Shown: positions 12,745 to 23,367 of the stretch, piece after piece
How the letters are laid out: each line of letters starts with the position of its first letter
How positions within the stretch are numbered: the stretch's first letter is position 1
DNA from: Plectosphaerella cucumerina
Lineage: Eukaryota > Ascomycota > Sordariomycetes > Glomerellales > Plectosphaerellaceae
Direction: 5' to 3'
Assembly: GCA_020746995.1 (NCBI GenBank)
Contig: JAGPXD010000003.1
Coordinates: forward strand, 4,526,001-4,590,000
Length of the DNA stretch: 64,000 nucleotides
Notes under the pieces: model-generated
Told to the model about the DNA's origin: nothing
Seen by the model: only the letters and a program-made list of their open reading frames with translations
Database searches by the model: none
Translations under genes and position numbers: made by a program

Positions 12745-14513
12745 GTCCGATAAAACTACTAAGTCGAAATTATTAACCCTAGTAAAGAAAAAGAAAGTAA
12801 AATAATATAGGAAACTATAACCTCCGAGGATAAAGAATTTATCCCCGATACCTAGCTATAGGATTAGTAACTTACTATCCAGCTAGAGGGATATAGAGAC
12901 CATAAAGAAAATAAAACTATTAACTTCTTTAGGTATAATACTCGGGATACTAGTAAGGTACCCTATATAACCTATACTTTTAGTCCTAGGGAAGATAATA
13001 ATAATCGCCTACCCCTTAGTAGTCCCGACTATAATACTATATTTTAGGCCTAATATATCTATAATAATTACCCTATATACTATATATAGAAACTTAGTTA
13101 TAACTTCTACCTTAGGTAACCTAACGATAATATAATTAAGTATATCTATACTAATAAGGAGTTACTTTATTAGGTACCTACTATTCGCTTACCTGGGAAG
13201 AGAACTATTATCTTTATACTATTACCCGAATACCCTATACTATATATTAGTCGTAAGACCCTTTAGTTTAATTATCCTATCGATATATATAGGGTATATA
13301 CTTTACGAAAGATCCGTGAATAGAGGCTCCTCTAGTCCTAACTAGGTATTACTAAGAACCTAGGATAGACCCTTACTAGGATCGACCCGAATAACTAAGG
13401 CGACTATAAACTCCGTTACTAAAGGGCTAAAAAGACCCTTCGGAAGAATAAGGAATAGTAGTACCTTAACTTACCTATAACCCTAGAATTAACTATTATC
13501 CGTTGTAATTTAATTATAAGCCTACCTACCTTAGGTTATTAGGCCTAAGGTACCGGTATAGTTACGTCGGACGAAGTTAGAAGAAGGAAGTCTAGATTAT
13601 TAAGTTTATCATCTTAACGACCTAAGATAAAGTATAAATACTATAATAACTCGGGAAAAAAGTTATACTACTCTTATAAGGGTAAAAGTAGGTGTAAGTA
13701 AAATCCGTTAAGACCCTATATAGTACGGTATATAACGAAAGCGACTCTGACTATCTTATACTAAGAGTTACCCTATAAGGGTATAAATACGTGGTACTCC
13801 TGGATAGCGGAGTATAGGGGAATTATATATTACTACGACTTTAATAGCGACTTGGACTTATAATAAACTATAAGAGATACCCTTACTAACTAAGATCTAT
13901 AGAAAGTAGGCTTATATAGTATAACTAAGGAAGTATCGATTAAGAGACTATATACCTCGAGATCTATATCTAAGGGTATACGATACTAACTATATTCGAT
14001 ATTACGGAAATCGGAGATTAGGATATTATCCTAGGTATCCTATAGTTAAGAAAGTAGAATCCCTAAGTAAATTAGAATCCTAGTTAGATTTAATAGAGAG
14101 ATATAACTCCGGTATAGTCTTATATAAAGACTATAAGATATCTTATATAACTCTAAAAAGAGCTTAATAAATATAATAGTTAAGACTTTAGTCGCGATAA
14201 ATAACGTAAAACTCTCGAAAAATAAATTAAATATATTCCGATTAAGTACCGGAAGTATTCGACCCTATTCGAGGAGGAACTTAAGATAAACCTCCCCTTA
14301 TATAGTTATTACGACTATAAGATTATACTTAAGGAAGGTATATAACCTAGGTTCTATAAGATCTACTAGCTTAACGAGAAGTAGTAGGCTATACTTAATA
14401 AATACCTAGAAGAGAACCTTCGGAAAAGATATATTTAACTATCTAAGTTACTAACTAGATACCCGATCCTTTTTATCCCTAAAAAGAATAGGAAACTATA
14501 ATTATATATTAAC
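12745..14513 (+). mobile_element. Ty3/gypsy gag-protease-RT fragment, RIP-mutated, interrupted by Fot1 copy B
   Basis: On the plus strand, a gag-like region leads to a degenerate zinc-knuckle-like block near 13630-13690. A protease motif follows at about 13795-13830, reading VLLDSGV then a stop then GNYI. The start of the reverse transcriptase is at about 14220-14513: the block before it contains EVFDPIRGG, and then YLEENLRKRYI, TRYPILFIPKKNRKL and a decayed version of the VDYR region. The reading ends exactly where Fot1 copy B begins, and gypsy sequence was not recognised beyond that copy. Stops are of RIP type. Confidence 0.78.
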
Positions 14514-14515
14514 TA

Positions 14516-16376
14516 ACGTAATCTACTACCGAGTAGCCTAAACCACCGAGTAGCCCAGCCCGCCTACATTCCACGGATCCATACTATCGTCACGCGTTTA
14601 TTCTACTACTCGAAATAGTATTACCTTCTAAAGAAAGCCAGATTATCCTTACTATCTAAGTAATAAAATCTAAACCGAAACTAAGTACTACAGGCACTAT
14701 AAAGATCTACGATATACCGAAGAGAACTCTCCTCCGTCGCCTACACGGGACTACTACCCGACGCGACAGCCCTCCGAATACCACGAAATTAAACAAGCTG
14801 GAAGAGAAGATAATTATCGAATACATACTCGACCTGGATTCACGATCATACCCTCCTCGGTTAAGTAAGGTTAGAGATATAGCGAATAAGCTACTCGCGG
14901 AGCGCGACACGCCACCCGTCGGGATTAACTAGCCTTCGAGATTTATTAATCGATAACCAGAGCTCCGAACGTATTTCTCTCGCCGATACAACTATAAGAG
15001 AGCCTAATATAAAAATCCAGTCGCGATAAACGCGTAGTTTCGTTTTATTACGAATATAGTCGCGAAATATAGTATAGCGGACTCCGATATCTATAACTTC
15101 GACGAGACCGGTTTCTAGATAGGTATTATCGGTAACAGAACCGTTATTACAAACACGGAAAGATATTCTAACGTAAAGATAAGGTAGCCGGGTAATCGGG
15201 AATAGGTTATAGTAATCCAGGGCGTTAGTACGACCGGTTTCTACGTCCCGCCGTATATAATAGTTACGGGTAAATATTACCTCTCGACTTAGTACTAAGA
15301 CAACACGATTCCACGTAACTAGAGGATCGTAACGTCTCTAAATAGCTAGATAATAAACGAAATTAGTATTAATTAGATTCGGTATTTTAACCGACATATA
15401 AAAACCAGAAAGTCGGGCGGGTATCACGTCTTTATTCTAGACAGCTATAAAAGTCACTACTCCGTTAAATTCGAGCTCTACTATAAAGATAATAATATTA
15501 TTATACTCTATATACCCCCTTACTCGTCGTATCTACTCTAACCTCTCGATATTAACTATTTCGGCCCGCTAAAGAAAGTATATAGTCGATAAATCGAGAT
15601 TAAGATAAAGGCCGGTATAAACTATATCACGAAGGAGGACTTCCTACCCGTATTTTCCGCTATATTTCGAGATATAATAACGGAAAAAAATATCTAGGGT
15701 AGGTTTTAAGGGGCAGGGCTTATACCCTATAACCCGGTAGCGGTTCTCTCGAAGCTAGATATAAAGTTAAAGATACCGACGCCGCCGGGGTCGTCTTACA
15801 GCCTACCCGAACTATAGACTTCCCAAACACCTATAACCGCCGTAGAGGCTTATTCGTAGTCCGATTTTATCAAAAGTCGGATTAGCCGTTATAAGAGTAG
15901 CTTACTATTATTAATTTTAGACGCTATCGAGTAGTTCTCGAGAGGTATATACAGTATAATATACTAAATCGCTCTTTTAAAGTCGGAGAACGTAATCCTT
16001 CGAGAGGAGAATATAACGTTTAGTCGATAACGGAGGGCTAAAAAAATATAACTACGGAAAGGAGGAAGCCTTACTCTAGGCGAGGGACAGGACTAGATTA
16101 CCTAGAGGGAGGTAGATTCTCAGGTAAAGGAGGAAACACGTTAAAATCCGGGACTATCGACACGGGCTATACCGAAGAAATAGTACTATAGCGTCTACGG
16201 AAAGACTGGTTATAACGCGAGAACTTATCAGCAGGTTACTCTGTTATTATCGGACAGTAATAAATAGCTTTTATTTCAATTAACTATTATACCGTTACGT
16301 AACGATAGCCTGGATCCGTGGAATATAGGCTGGCTGGGCCACTCGGTGGTTTAGGCTACTCGGTGGTGGATTACGT
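14516..16376 (+). mobile_element. Fot1/pogo-type DNA transposon, copy B, RIP-inactivated
   Basis: This is the inverted counterpart of copy A, 1,861 bp long with the same terminal inverted repeats and flanking TA. On the plus strand the DDE transposase can be followed through RIP stops. About 15105-15235 reads FDETG then IGIIGNRTVIT and PGNRE, which holds the first catalytic Asp. About 15405-15590 reads ILDSYKSHYSVKFELYY, IIILYIPP and PLDINYFGPLKKVYS, holding the second and third acidic residues. These are the signature blocks of fungal Fot1/pogo transposases. Trp and Gln codons have become stops, so the element is not autonomous. Confidence 0.92.
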
Positions 16377-16378
16377 TA

Positions 16379-16577
16379 GTAATATTATATTCCCCTATAA
16401 AGTATAGTCGAGGTTATATTAAAAATCGGCTACCCCCTAGTAGGTAGGGCTCCCGGGCTGGCTCTGGCTCCCTGCAGTGTTATACTTATCTTATCGCTAT
16501 GTGTGTTTGATTGTAGACTTGTCCTGCATGCATTCTGTCACTGCGCAGCGAAGCACCAACACAGGCAGAACTTCATC
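16379..16577. other. Boundary between RIP-mutated repeats and gene-rich DNA
   Basis: About 60 bp of AT-rich, CpA-poor sequence follows Fot1 copy B. From about 16,440 the DNA abruptly becomes GC-balanced with normal CA/TG content. The rest of the interval is the 5' flank of the first gene. Confidence 0.7.
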
Positions 16578-17804
16578 ATGCTCGCAACCGGGCTGCGTCG
16601 CCTGCATGTCCCACGGCGCCCGCTCGTGGGCTGTCTGCCGACCCGTCGTCTGAGCTCTTCGGCGACTGTTCCGCTCGCATATGACCTGCACACACCATCA
16701 TCAGCATCAGCATCCACCGAAGGTCAATCGAATGGACGTCCGATCCTATTTCTGCATGGGCTCTTTGGGTCCAAGAAGAACAACAGGAGTATAAGCAAGT
16801 ATGTCGATGGATAGTGGCTCTTCTACAGCACGAGGTCTACCCCTACTTACTCTGTACAGAGCTCTAGCACGAGATCTGAAAAGACCCATCTACGCTCTGG
16901 TAAGACGGCTGGCTGATTCTGGTAAACTTCCGCGAGACTTACTTTCAGCAGGACCTGCGGAATCATGGCGAATCGCCCCACACAAGCCTTCACGACTATG
17001 TTTCCATGGCCGACGACGTGGCTGCTTTCATTCAGCAGCACCAACTGCCGGCATCTACGATCATCGGGCATTCCATGCAAGTCGCCAACCCGAGCATACA
17101 ATACGACCTTCCCAGACTGACTTGAAGGTCTCCAAAGGGGTGCCAAAGCCGCAATGACTCTCGCCCTCAAATCTCCAGAGCTGGTCCATGACGTTGTTTC
17201 CGTGGACAATGCTCCCGTTGATGCCATTCTCGAAAGCAACTTCGGCAAGTATGTTCAGGGGATGAAGAAGATCGACGAGGCAGGTGTCACCAGACAGGCA
17301 GAAGCCGATGCCATCCTCAAGGCATACGAGCCGGTGCGTACCATTCTTTCCCGCAGCAATTTAGTACAGATGACCTGACGCCAGATTCAACGCAGTCAGC
17401 ACCAGTCCGTCAATTCCTCCTCGGCAATCTTCACCGGCCCAACCCGCCAAGTACGGTCCAAAAGTTCAGAGTTCCTCTGGAAATAATCGGAAGACAACTG
17501 GGTCAGATGGGCGATTTCCCATTCAAAGACCCCTCGGCCATACGCTGCGACAAGCCCGCTCTATTTGTCAGGGGCACGGAGAGCAGATATGTCCCGGACG
17601 AAGTCATACCCCTCATTGGGCAATTCTTCCCCCTTTTTCGTCTGGTGGACGTCAAAGCCGGGCACTGGTTGATATCCGAAAACCCCGAGGCTTTCCGTCA
17701 AGGTGAGCACAACGGCCGCGACTGATGACAACCCCGCAAGAGAGATCGCAAACTGACATGGGCCAGCTGTTGTCGACTTCCTCGACGACACGGATCAGGA
17801 CTAA
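16578..17804 (+). CDS. Mitochondrial alpha/beta hydrolase, ABHD11/Imo32-like
   Basis: Six exons: 16578-16798, 16860-16899, 16952-17076, 17138-17333, 17396-17702 and 17767-17804, giving 308 residues. The arginine-rich, acid-poor N-terminus (MLATGLRRLHVPRR and on) looks like a mitochondrial presequence. The core motifs follow: LHGLFGSKKNNRSISK (oxyanion-hole HG), ALDLRNHGESPH, the nucleophile elbow GHSMG with Ser128, VRQFLLGNL, and the C-terminal AGHW with the catalytic His near 284. The family comprises mitochondrial serine hydrolases such as yeast Imo32 and human ABHD11; the exact substrate is not certain. The third intron (17077-17137) has a GC-AG donor, needed to rebuild GHSMG. It is the first gene after the RIP block. 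I chose the ATG that opens the presequence; an in-frame ATG at 16503 gives a longer, less likely form. Confidence 0.88.
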
Positions 17805-18288
17805 CCAAACGTCGGCGGGTCTGCGCCACCGAGAGGCACAGCTGCCGTCGTTTCGCTGTAGAACGATGTACCACCTTGCTTGATGCATACAATGGCGTGT
17901 AAAGTGGTTTGCATAGACTAGAGAATCAGACGTCGCGGCTCAGTGCCGGAGAACACGGCAGTTTTGCCCCGCTGACAGACTATTGCCAACAACGTCATAT
18001 GCTGTGAAATTTGCAGTTGGCCGACACGCTTGTTGCGCATGTCAACTTCCAGAACAGGATCGTAGGCGCGCGTTAAAGTTGGCCAACAATGCACAGGCAC
18101 GTCACGCTCGAGAAGGACATGACCATTTACCATTTTTTTAGGTAACCTTGACCCGCAGCCTCCTGTATGGTACGCCATGACAACGACTGAAAACAATGCC
18201 ATAGCCGTCTGCCGGCTGTTTTTCTCAGAAAAGCCGAAGTGTCCTTACTGCCGAATCCCTGTCATCGAGGCCCTCATGCAATCATTCC
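17805..18288. other. Convergent intergenic region
   Basis: This 484-bp region lies between the 3' ends of the hydrolase and eS1 genes. It holds their terminators and 3' UTRs. I see no further gene in it. Confidence 0.6.
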
Positions 18289-19350
18289 TTACACCTCCTC
18301 AAGGATGCGCTCCTTGAATTCCCGCTCGATCTTCTGACCATCCTCGTTGGTGACCGACTCGCCGTGCAGGGCCATGAGGGCGCCGAGGTCGAACTTGGGC
18401 GCCTTCAGGAGCTTGACCTTGCGGATGTGAACCTGTTGTGTTGGTATTGTCAGCGCCAATCTCATCAGGGGAGTTCGCCAGACAGAGCATCGAAAGAGCT
18501 TTGTCGAAGATGGGTAGATCGTACGTTCTGGAGGGGGTAGATGCCCTGGGTGGACTTCTCGATCTCGCGGCCGATGACCTCGGGGATCAGCTTGTTGGTG
18601 AGCTGGGTCAGGGTGCAGGTGGAGGCCTCGCGCTGGATGATCTCGACCATCTTGCGGCGGATGGCGCGAATCTGGGACGAGGCGGCGTAGGTGGTCTTCT
18701 TGACCTGGTTCGGCCTGCGGCGGGTGAAGGCGATGGCGAAGAGGCGAAGGAGGTAGTCGTCGGTGGTCTTGACGGTGACGTTGGCCTCAATCAGGGTCTG
18801 CCACTTGCGGACGAGCGAGCGCAGCTTGTCGGAGGTGAAGTCGAGTCCGTGGAAGTTGGTCAGGCAGTTCTTGCCCTGGATCTCGTCGACCCTCAGCTTG
18901 ACCTTGCGGAAGGCGTGGTCCTCGTCCTTCTGGAGGTCGGCGAGGGAGACCTCGAGAACACGGCCCTTCAGCGCATCGTTGGCGTTCTTCAGACCGGTGG
19001 TGCGGTTGACGAGGGTCTTGCCGACACTGTGATTCGGGGGTTGGATCGTCAGCGACCTGAACTGTTTCCTGGCATGTCATTGTTCTCTCGGCGTTTCTTC
19101 TACTCACTCTCGGATAGCGAAAGGCGCAGGAGCCTGTAGGTCGGAACAGCGTCAGTTCGTGATGCGGGAAAAACGAGCCTCAATCGCTGTGGCAAGACGG
19201 CACGCCCTGCCACACAATCCTCCAGCTTCGGGGTCCTGGGTCGTAGCGTACCTTGATCTGGTACCAATCCTTGCGGGAGAAGGGGTCGACGGTCTTCTTC
19301 TTGAGGCCCTTCTTGCCCTTCGACAGCCTCTTGTTCTTGCCAACAGCCAT
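18289..19350 (-). CDS. RPS1: 40S ribosomal protein eS1 (S3Ae/Rps1)
   Basis: Four exons read on the minus strand: 19350-19252, 19133-19108, 19026-18525 and 18432-18289. They give 256 residues, the usual family length. It starts MAVGKNKRLSKGKKGLKKK, the highly conserved basic N-terminus of eS1, followed by DPFSRKDWYQIK and the 26-bp second exon encoding APAPFAIR. The third exon carries GKTLVNRT, NCLTNFHGLDFT and LVRKWQTLIEA. The fourth ends ...REFKERILEEV. eS1 is a structural protein of the small ribosomal subunit, near the mRNA exit and eIF3. The early short introns are typical of ribosomal protein genes in filamentous fungi. The gene is convergent with the hydrolase and divergent from Elf1. 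Confidence 0.97.
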
Positions 19351-21626
19351 CGTGACGTGCTTGTCGTTGTTGGGTTGTGTGGTGAAGTTGCGGAGGGGGG
19401 GGAGGTTAGATGTCGAGGTGCCTTGGTTTTCCCTATTAGAAATTTCCTGTGTGGACCAAAAACCCCCAAAACCTAGCGAAAAGTTCGGCTTATGTAAGGT
19501 CATTCACTCCACCTGTGGCGGCAGGCGGCGGATCCGCTTTTCACGCCTCCACACTACTCTGGCAGTGGTGCTCCTCCCACGTGACCAGGTTCCATCCTGC
19601 ACTTTCGGAGCTCAGCATGGGCAGGTCATGGACTCACGGCAGTGTCGTTGGTCCTGGAAGACAGTGCAGTGCACTTTTGTGTTTCTCACCATACCACCTA
19701 ATACGTTCCTCTCGGCTGTACTCCTGGCACCGGAACCTGGTCGCGATCCGGTCGATACTTCGGCACTTTGTGTGGACGTTGATTCCATCCATAACAACCC
19801 TTCCTCGACATCTCCCGGTCTTGCCTTCTTGTCATACCTGGCCCAAGCAAATGACTGCGAATCAGCCCAGACCCTGGTTCTCCTTGCCGGCTTGTGCCTC
19901 GCCGTCCCACGATTCGAATCCCGGGAAACTGAAATAGCAACCTGGGTCTAGTTATCGTCAGCCGACTGTCCAGTGGTTTCCTACTCACTCCCTTGGCGAA
20001 GGGGACGTACACGCTTTCTCGGCATCTCCCATTTCTTGCCCCTCTGTGGCAGTTGCAACGGCCAGAGCTAGTAGCGTATCAGGTGCCGCCTCGATCTGCG
20101 ATGGCATTGCTCTGACTGAAGGACTGGTGACGACAGCCACGCGACTGAGGAGATCGGTGGCCCTCTCTGCTGATTGCGGTGATGCCAGTGCCTCCCGGCA
20201 CGCATTCGACGTCGTGATGGACGGTGCTGTAACGCATGACCTGAGTCTGGGTCTTTGCGGATGGGCAAGTCGGGGTGACGATCCCCTGTGTCCCGTTCTC
20301 GTTTGCTCGTGCAGCTCTCGAGCGGGTGACGCCATTTCGAGTATACAGGAACGTGCAGTATCTGAACTGAATGATGATATCGCAGCGCTCCTCTCGATAT
20401 ACAAGTTCAATGTCAAATGAAGGCCCGACTCGGCGATGAATGGGTTATCAAGGGCAGTCTCGACAAGACAAGTTCGGTCGTCATCGCTCGTCAGCCCACC
20501 ATGAGAGGACTGGCTCGATGTTTGACCACACATCCGAGCTCCGTGCCCCCTTGTCACCCTGCCTCGTTGGTGGTTGGGCTATGCGCGATGCCTAACGAGT
20601 TGGGGGTCGACTATGTGGCTCACGGTGAATGGGTCAGATCAGTACACCTGCTTAGGCGTATGCACCCGCCTCGACAGGTGGCTCGCCATGGACCAACCTT
20701 TCCTCGGCATGTATGCTTGCCTACCGTAGTATCTGCTGTAAGCCAGTGGAGCTTGCCCACCCAGCTTGCGGTGTACCCGCTGCCATCCCAGCGCCGACCT
20801 GTCAGTCAAACACGGGCCAATGCAGACAGACATCACTGCACAGGTGGTGCTACATGGTAGCTTCCGGTTCGTGCGTGCCGTCCCTTCCGTAAATTGCGAC
20901 AACTCTTTGGACATGGTATGCAACAATTCAAGCTCGCAATGGGCATCTTTGCGCCTCATACGCCGGGTCTCAAGGTGCAAGAGATGTCGATTGGCCGGGG
21001 GGAACAACTTGAAGTGGCTCGCGCGATTTGTCCCAGTCCAACACATGAATTAACAAGCTACCCGCAGGCCTACACAGTACGGGCAGGCCATTTTCTGGTG
21101 GGGTTATTGGAGACATACTTACCTCCAGGCAGGCTGCGCCATCACAAGCCGTTGTGTCTCAAGCTCTGTATGGTGGCTTCACTGCATATCTCAGATAGTA
21201 CAAGGTACAGCGCACTCAATCTCTGTCACTGCTACTAGGTCTGAATGGGGAAAATAGGTGTGCTCCGACGTTATGGGAGGGAAGGCAATAGACCGGAACC
21301 CCGCGTTCGAAGGGGATATGTTGGCGCGGGTGGCACGTGCGCGTGACCTATCTTCCATCGCAGTCGCGAGACAATCGGGTTTGCCTTCCATTGACACTAC
21401 CTAGGCACCAATTAACCGACCAACCACGTACCGGGCGCATTTCCTGACATCAACCCCACGGCTTGTACAGAACCTTCACCTGCAAGCCACGGCTTCGGCG
21501 TACATAAAGACAACGATCCGCCTGAAATAAGAGGAGGAATTACTTCGGCGCAACGCGATTCTTCTCCTCTCGTCATCGTCCGTCATCCTCGTCTATTCGA
21601 CACTCCAACCCAAACCCACCGCGACA
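19351..21626. other. Long divergent intergenic region between eS1 and Elf1
   Basis: This is about 2.3 kb with normal base composition. It must hold the eS1 promoter on the left and the Elf1 promoter on the right. A pyrimidine-rich tract at about 21560-21620 is likely part of the Elf1 core promoter and 5' UTR. Open frames of 100-190 codons occur on both strands (for example 19985-20557 minus and 20417-20860 plus). They overlap one another, are low in complexity and match no family I know. I do not call a gene here; a non-coding transcript or a lineage-specific gene remains possible. Confidence 0.55.
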
Positions 21627-22191
21627 ATGGGTAAAAGAAAGAGTTCGAGCAAGCCCCAGGGCCCCAAGAAGGTCAGACCCTCCCAGACTGCATGCAGTAC
21701 ATGGCGCCATCGGACTGACTTATACGTCGCAGCGCGATCCCCTCCCTGACTTGTTCCCATGCCTTTTCTGCAACCACGAGGATGCCGTCAAGCCCGTCGT
21801 GGACAAGAAGCTCGGTATAGGCTCGCTTTCTTGCAAAGTTTGCGGCCAGACTTTCCAATGCAGCATCAACTGTAAGGAACCACTACTTCCCCCATCAGCC
21901 TGGGGCGATCCGATTCTTACAATGCCATTAGATCTTTCTGCCCCCGTGGATGTCTACTCTGAGTGGGTCGATGCAGCCGGTACGTACCTGAATCTCCTCT
22001 AACACAGCCTGAGGGGCTTGCGGGGGGTTCAAACAAGAGTATCATTGGGCTGACGGGTGACAGATCACGTATCTCAAAAGCACAAGGCAGCCGAAAATGC
22101 AGCAGGCCGAGATGGCCGAAGACCACCGAGACCTCTCGACCAAGTCCACGAGGAAGACGACCTTGGAGCAGACGACGATGACTACGAATAG
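21627..22191 (+). CDS. ELF1: Transcription elongation factor Elf1
   Basis: Four exons: 21627-21671, 21733-21871, 21932-21979 and 22064-22191, giving 119 residues. The basic start MGKRKSSSKPQGPKK is the Elf1 N-terminus that contacts DNA near RNA polymerase II. A four-cysteine zinc ribbon follows: Cys25 and Cys28 (CLFC) and Cys49 and Cys52 (CKVC). The conserved LSAPVDVYSEWVDAA block comes next. The acidic C-terminal tail (EEDDLGADDDDYE) is common in fungal and plant members and absent from the short animal ELOF1. Elf1 works in nuclear transcription elongation through chromatin and, in known systems, in transcription-coupled repair. Its 3' end faces the UPRT gene 176 bp away. Confidence 0.95.
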
Positions 22192-22367
22192 GGAATACGG
22201 ATCCGTTCCCTTTCGAGCGGGGATCTGTTAGGAAGTCAAACAGAGCGCCCGGCGAATCGCACACAGCACAGCCATGTCGTCATAAGGGCAGGATGACAAC
22301 TTCGAGTAACCTATCGTCGCCATACACGCACGACCCTTTCCGACCAGCACTACCACTCGATTTCGCT

Positions 22368-23367
22368 TTACATGGTGTAGAATCGGTCCCCAAAGTCGCC
22401 CAGTCCCGGTACAATGTAGCTGCGTCGTGTCAGCATGGACACATGGCCAGTTACGTGATGGTTAACTTACTTCTTCTCGTCGAGACCCTGCCATCTGTTA
22501 GCTCTCGCCTTCTAAGGAGGTTCGGTATTGGACCACGATTGCAGGGCACATACCTCGTCGACAAAGGCGGTGACGACACGGAGCCTGGGGAACTTCTCCG
22601 TGAAGTTGCGAATACCCTCAGGGCTCGCAATCAGGTTCAGAAACAGGATGCGCTCTTCGGGAACGCCGCGCGATTTGAGCACCTCCACAGCCATGATGGC
22701 CGAACCGCCTAGGGTCAAGTCAGCACAAGCACTAGAGTTGGCGGGAGGGTTATCTCTGGCTGACCGGTTGCGAACATGGGGTCCAGGAGCAGGACCCAGC
22801 GCTGGGCAATGTCCTCTGGTAGCTTGTCGTAGAAGAGTTTGGGCTGGGCGGTCTCTTCATCACGCTGGATCAATATCTTGCCAATTCTTACCGAACGGCA
22901 ACAATCCCGAAGGCCTTGTTCCATTGCTTCTCCTGCACGCATGATGGATACACCGCAAATCTTGCCTTGGAAGAGAAGGCCGGAGTAAGTGCGGCCAACC
23001 GGAGTCGTCACGTCGTGTTCAATGGTGGGCAGGTGGTTCAGTCCCTCCTCGACAAGTAGGCGAATAATCCGGTTTGAGTGAAAGATGAAGTCCCCGCGCT
23101 CGGTGTTGCGGTCTCGGATAATGCTGTGCAGCGAGGTCACCAGTGAGCCCGGCCTATGCTGGGGGTGTAATTGAGCCATCAGATGCCAGCCTGGACTTAC
23201 GTGAGGAGAGCAATGAGCTGCGGGGTTTGGGGGAGAATGTGAACATTCTCAATGTTCATTTCCGTCGAAACCGTGGCGGAAGGCTTCTGGCTCGCCGAGC
23301 GGTAGACTGGCCCGACACACTGCACGGGGCCGGCTGGCCGCTGAAGCTTGGAGGGGTCGGACGCCAT
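22368..23367 (-). CDS. FUR1: Uracil phosphoribosyltransferase
   Basis: Five exons on the minus strand: 23367-23201, 23123-22765, 22708-22554, 22487-22471 and 22419-22368, giving 249 residues. The enzyme makes UMP from uracil and PRPP in pyrimidine salvage. Landmarks are VHILPQTPQLIALLT then IRDRNTERGDFIFHSNR, the GLLFQGKICGVSIMRAGEAM block, the PRPP-binding loop DPMFATGGSAIMA around residues 170-182, and the uracil-binding end YIVPGLGDFGDRFY. Exon 4 is only 17 bp and is needed to join DE to GLDEK and on to the C-terminus. I start at MASDPSKLQ. The frame stays open for another 77 codons upstream to an ATG at 23598, so a longer N-terminus cannot be excluded. Divergent from WAPL. Confidence 0.94.

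Noticed and set aside
18438..19139. 233-codon open frame on the plus strand
   Set aside because: Antisense to the eS1 gene; created by its codon bias.
19905..19930. tRNA T-loop-like sequence cgattcgaatcccg
   Set aside because: No matching acceptor, D or anticodon arms around it.
19985..20860. Overlapping open frames of 120-190 codons on both strands
   Set aside because: Mutually overlapping, low in complexity, with no family motif; GC-rich DNA gives such frames by chance.
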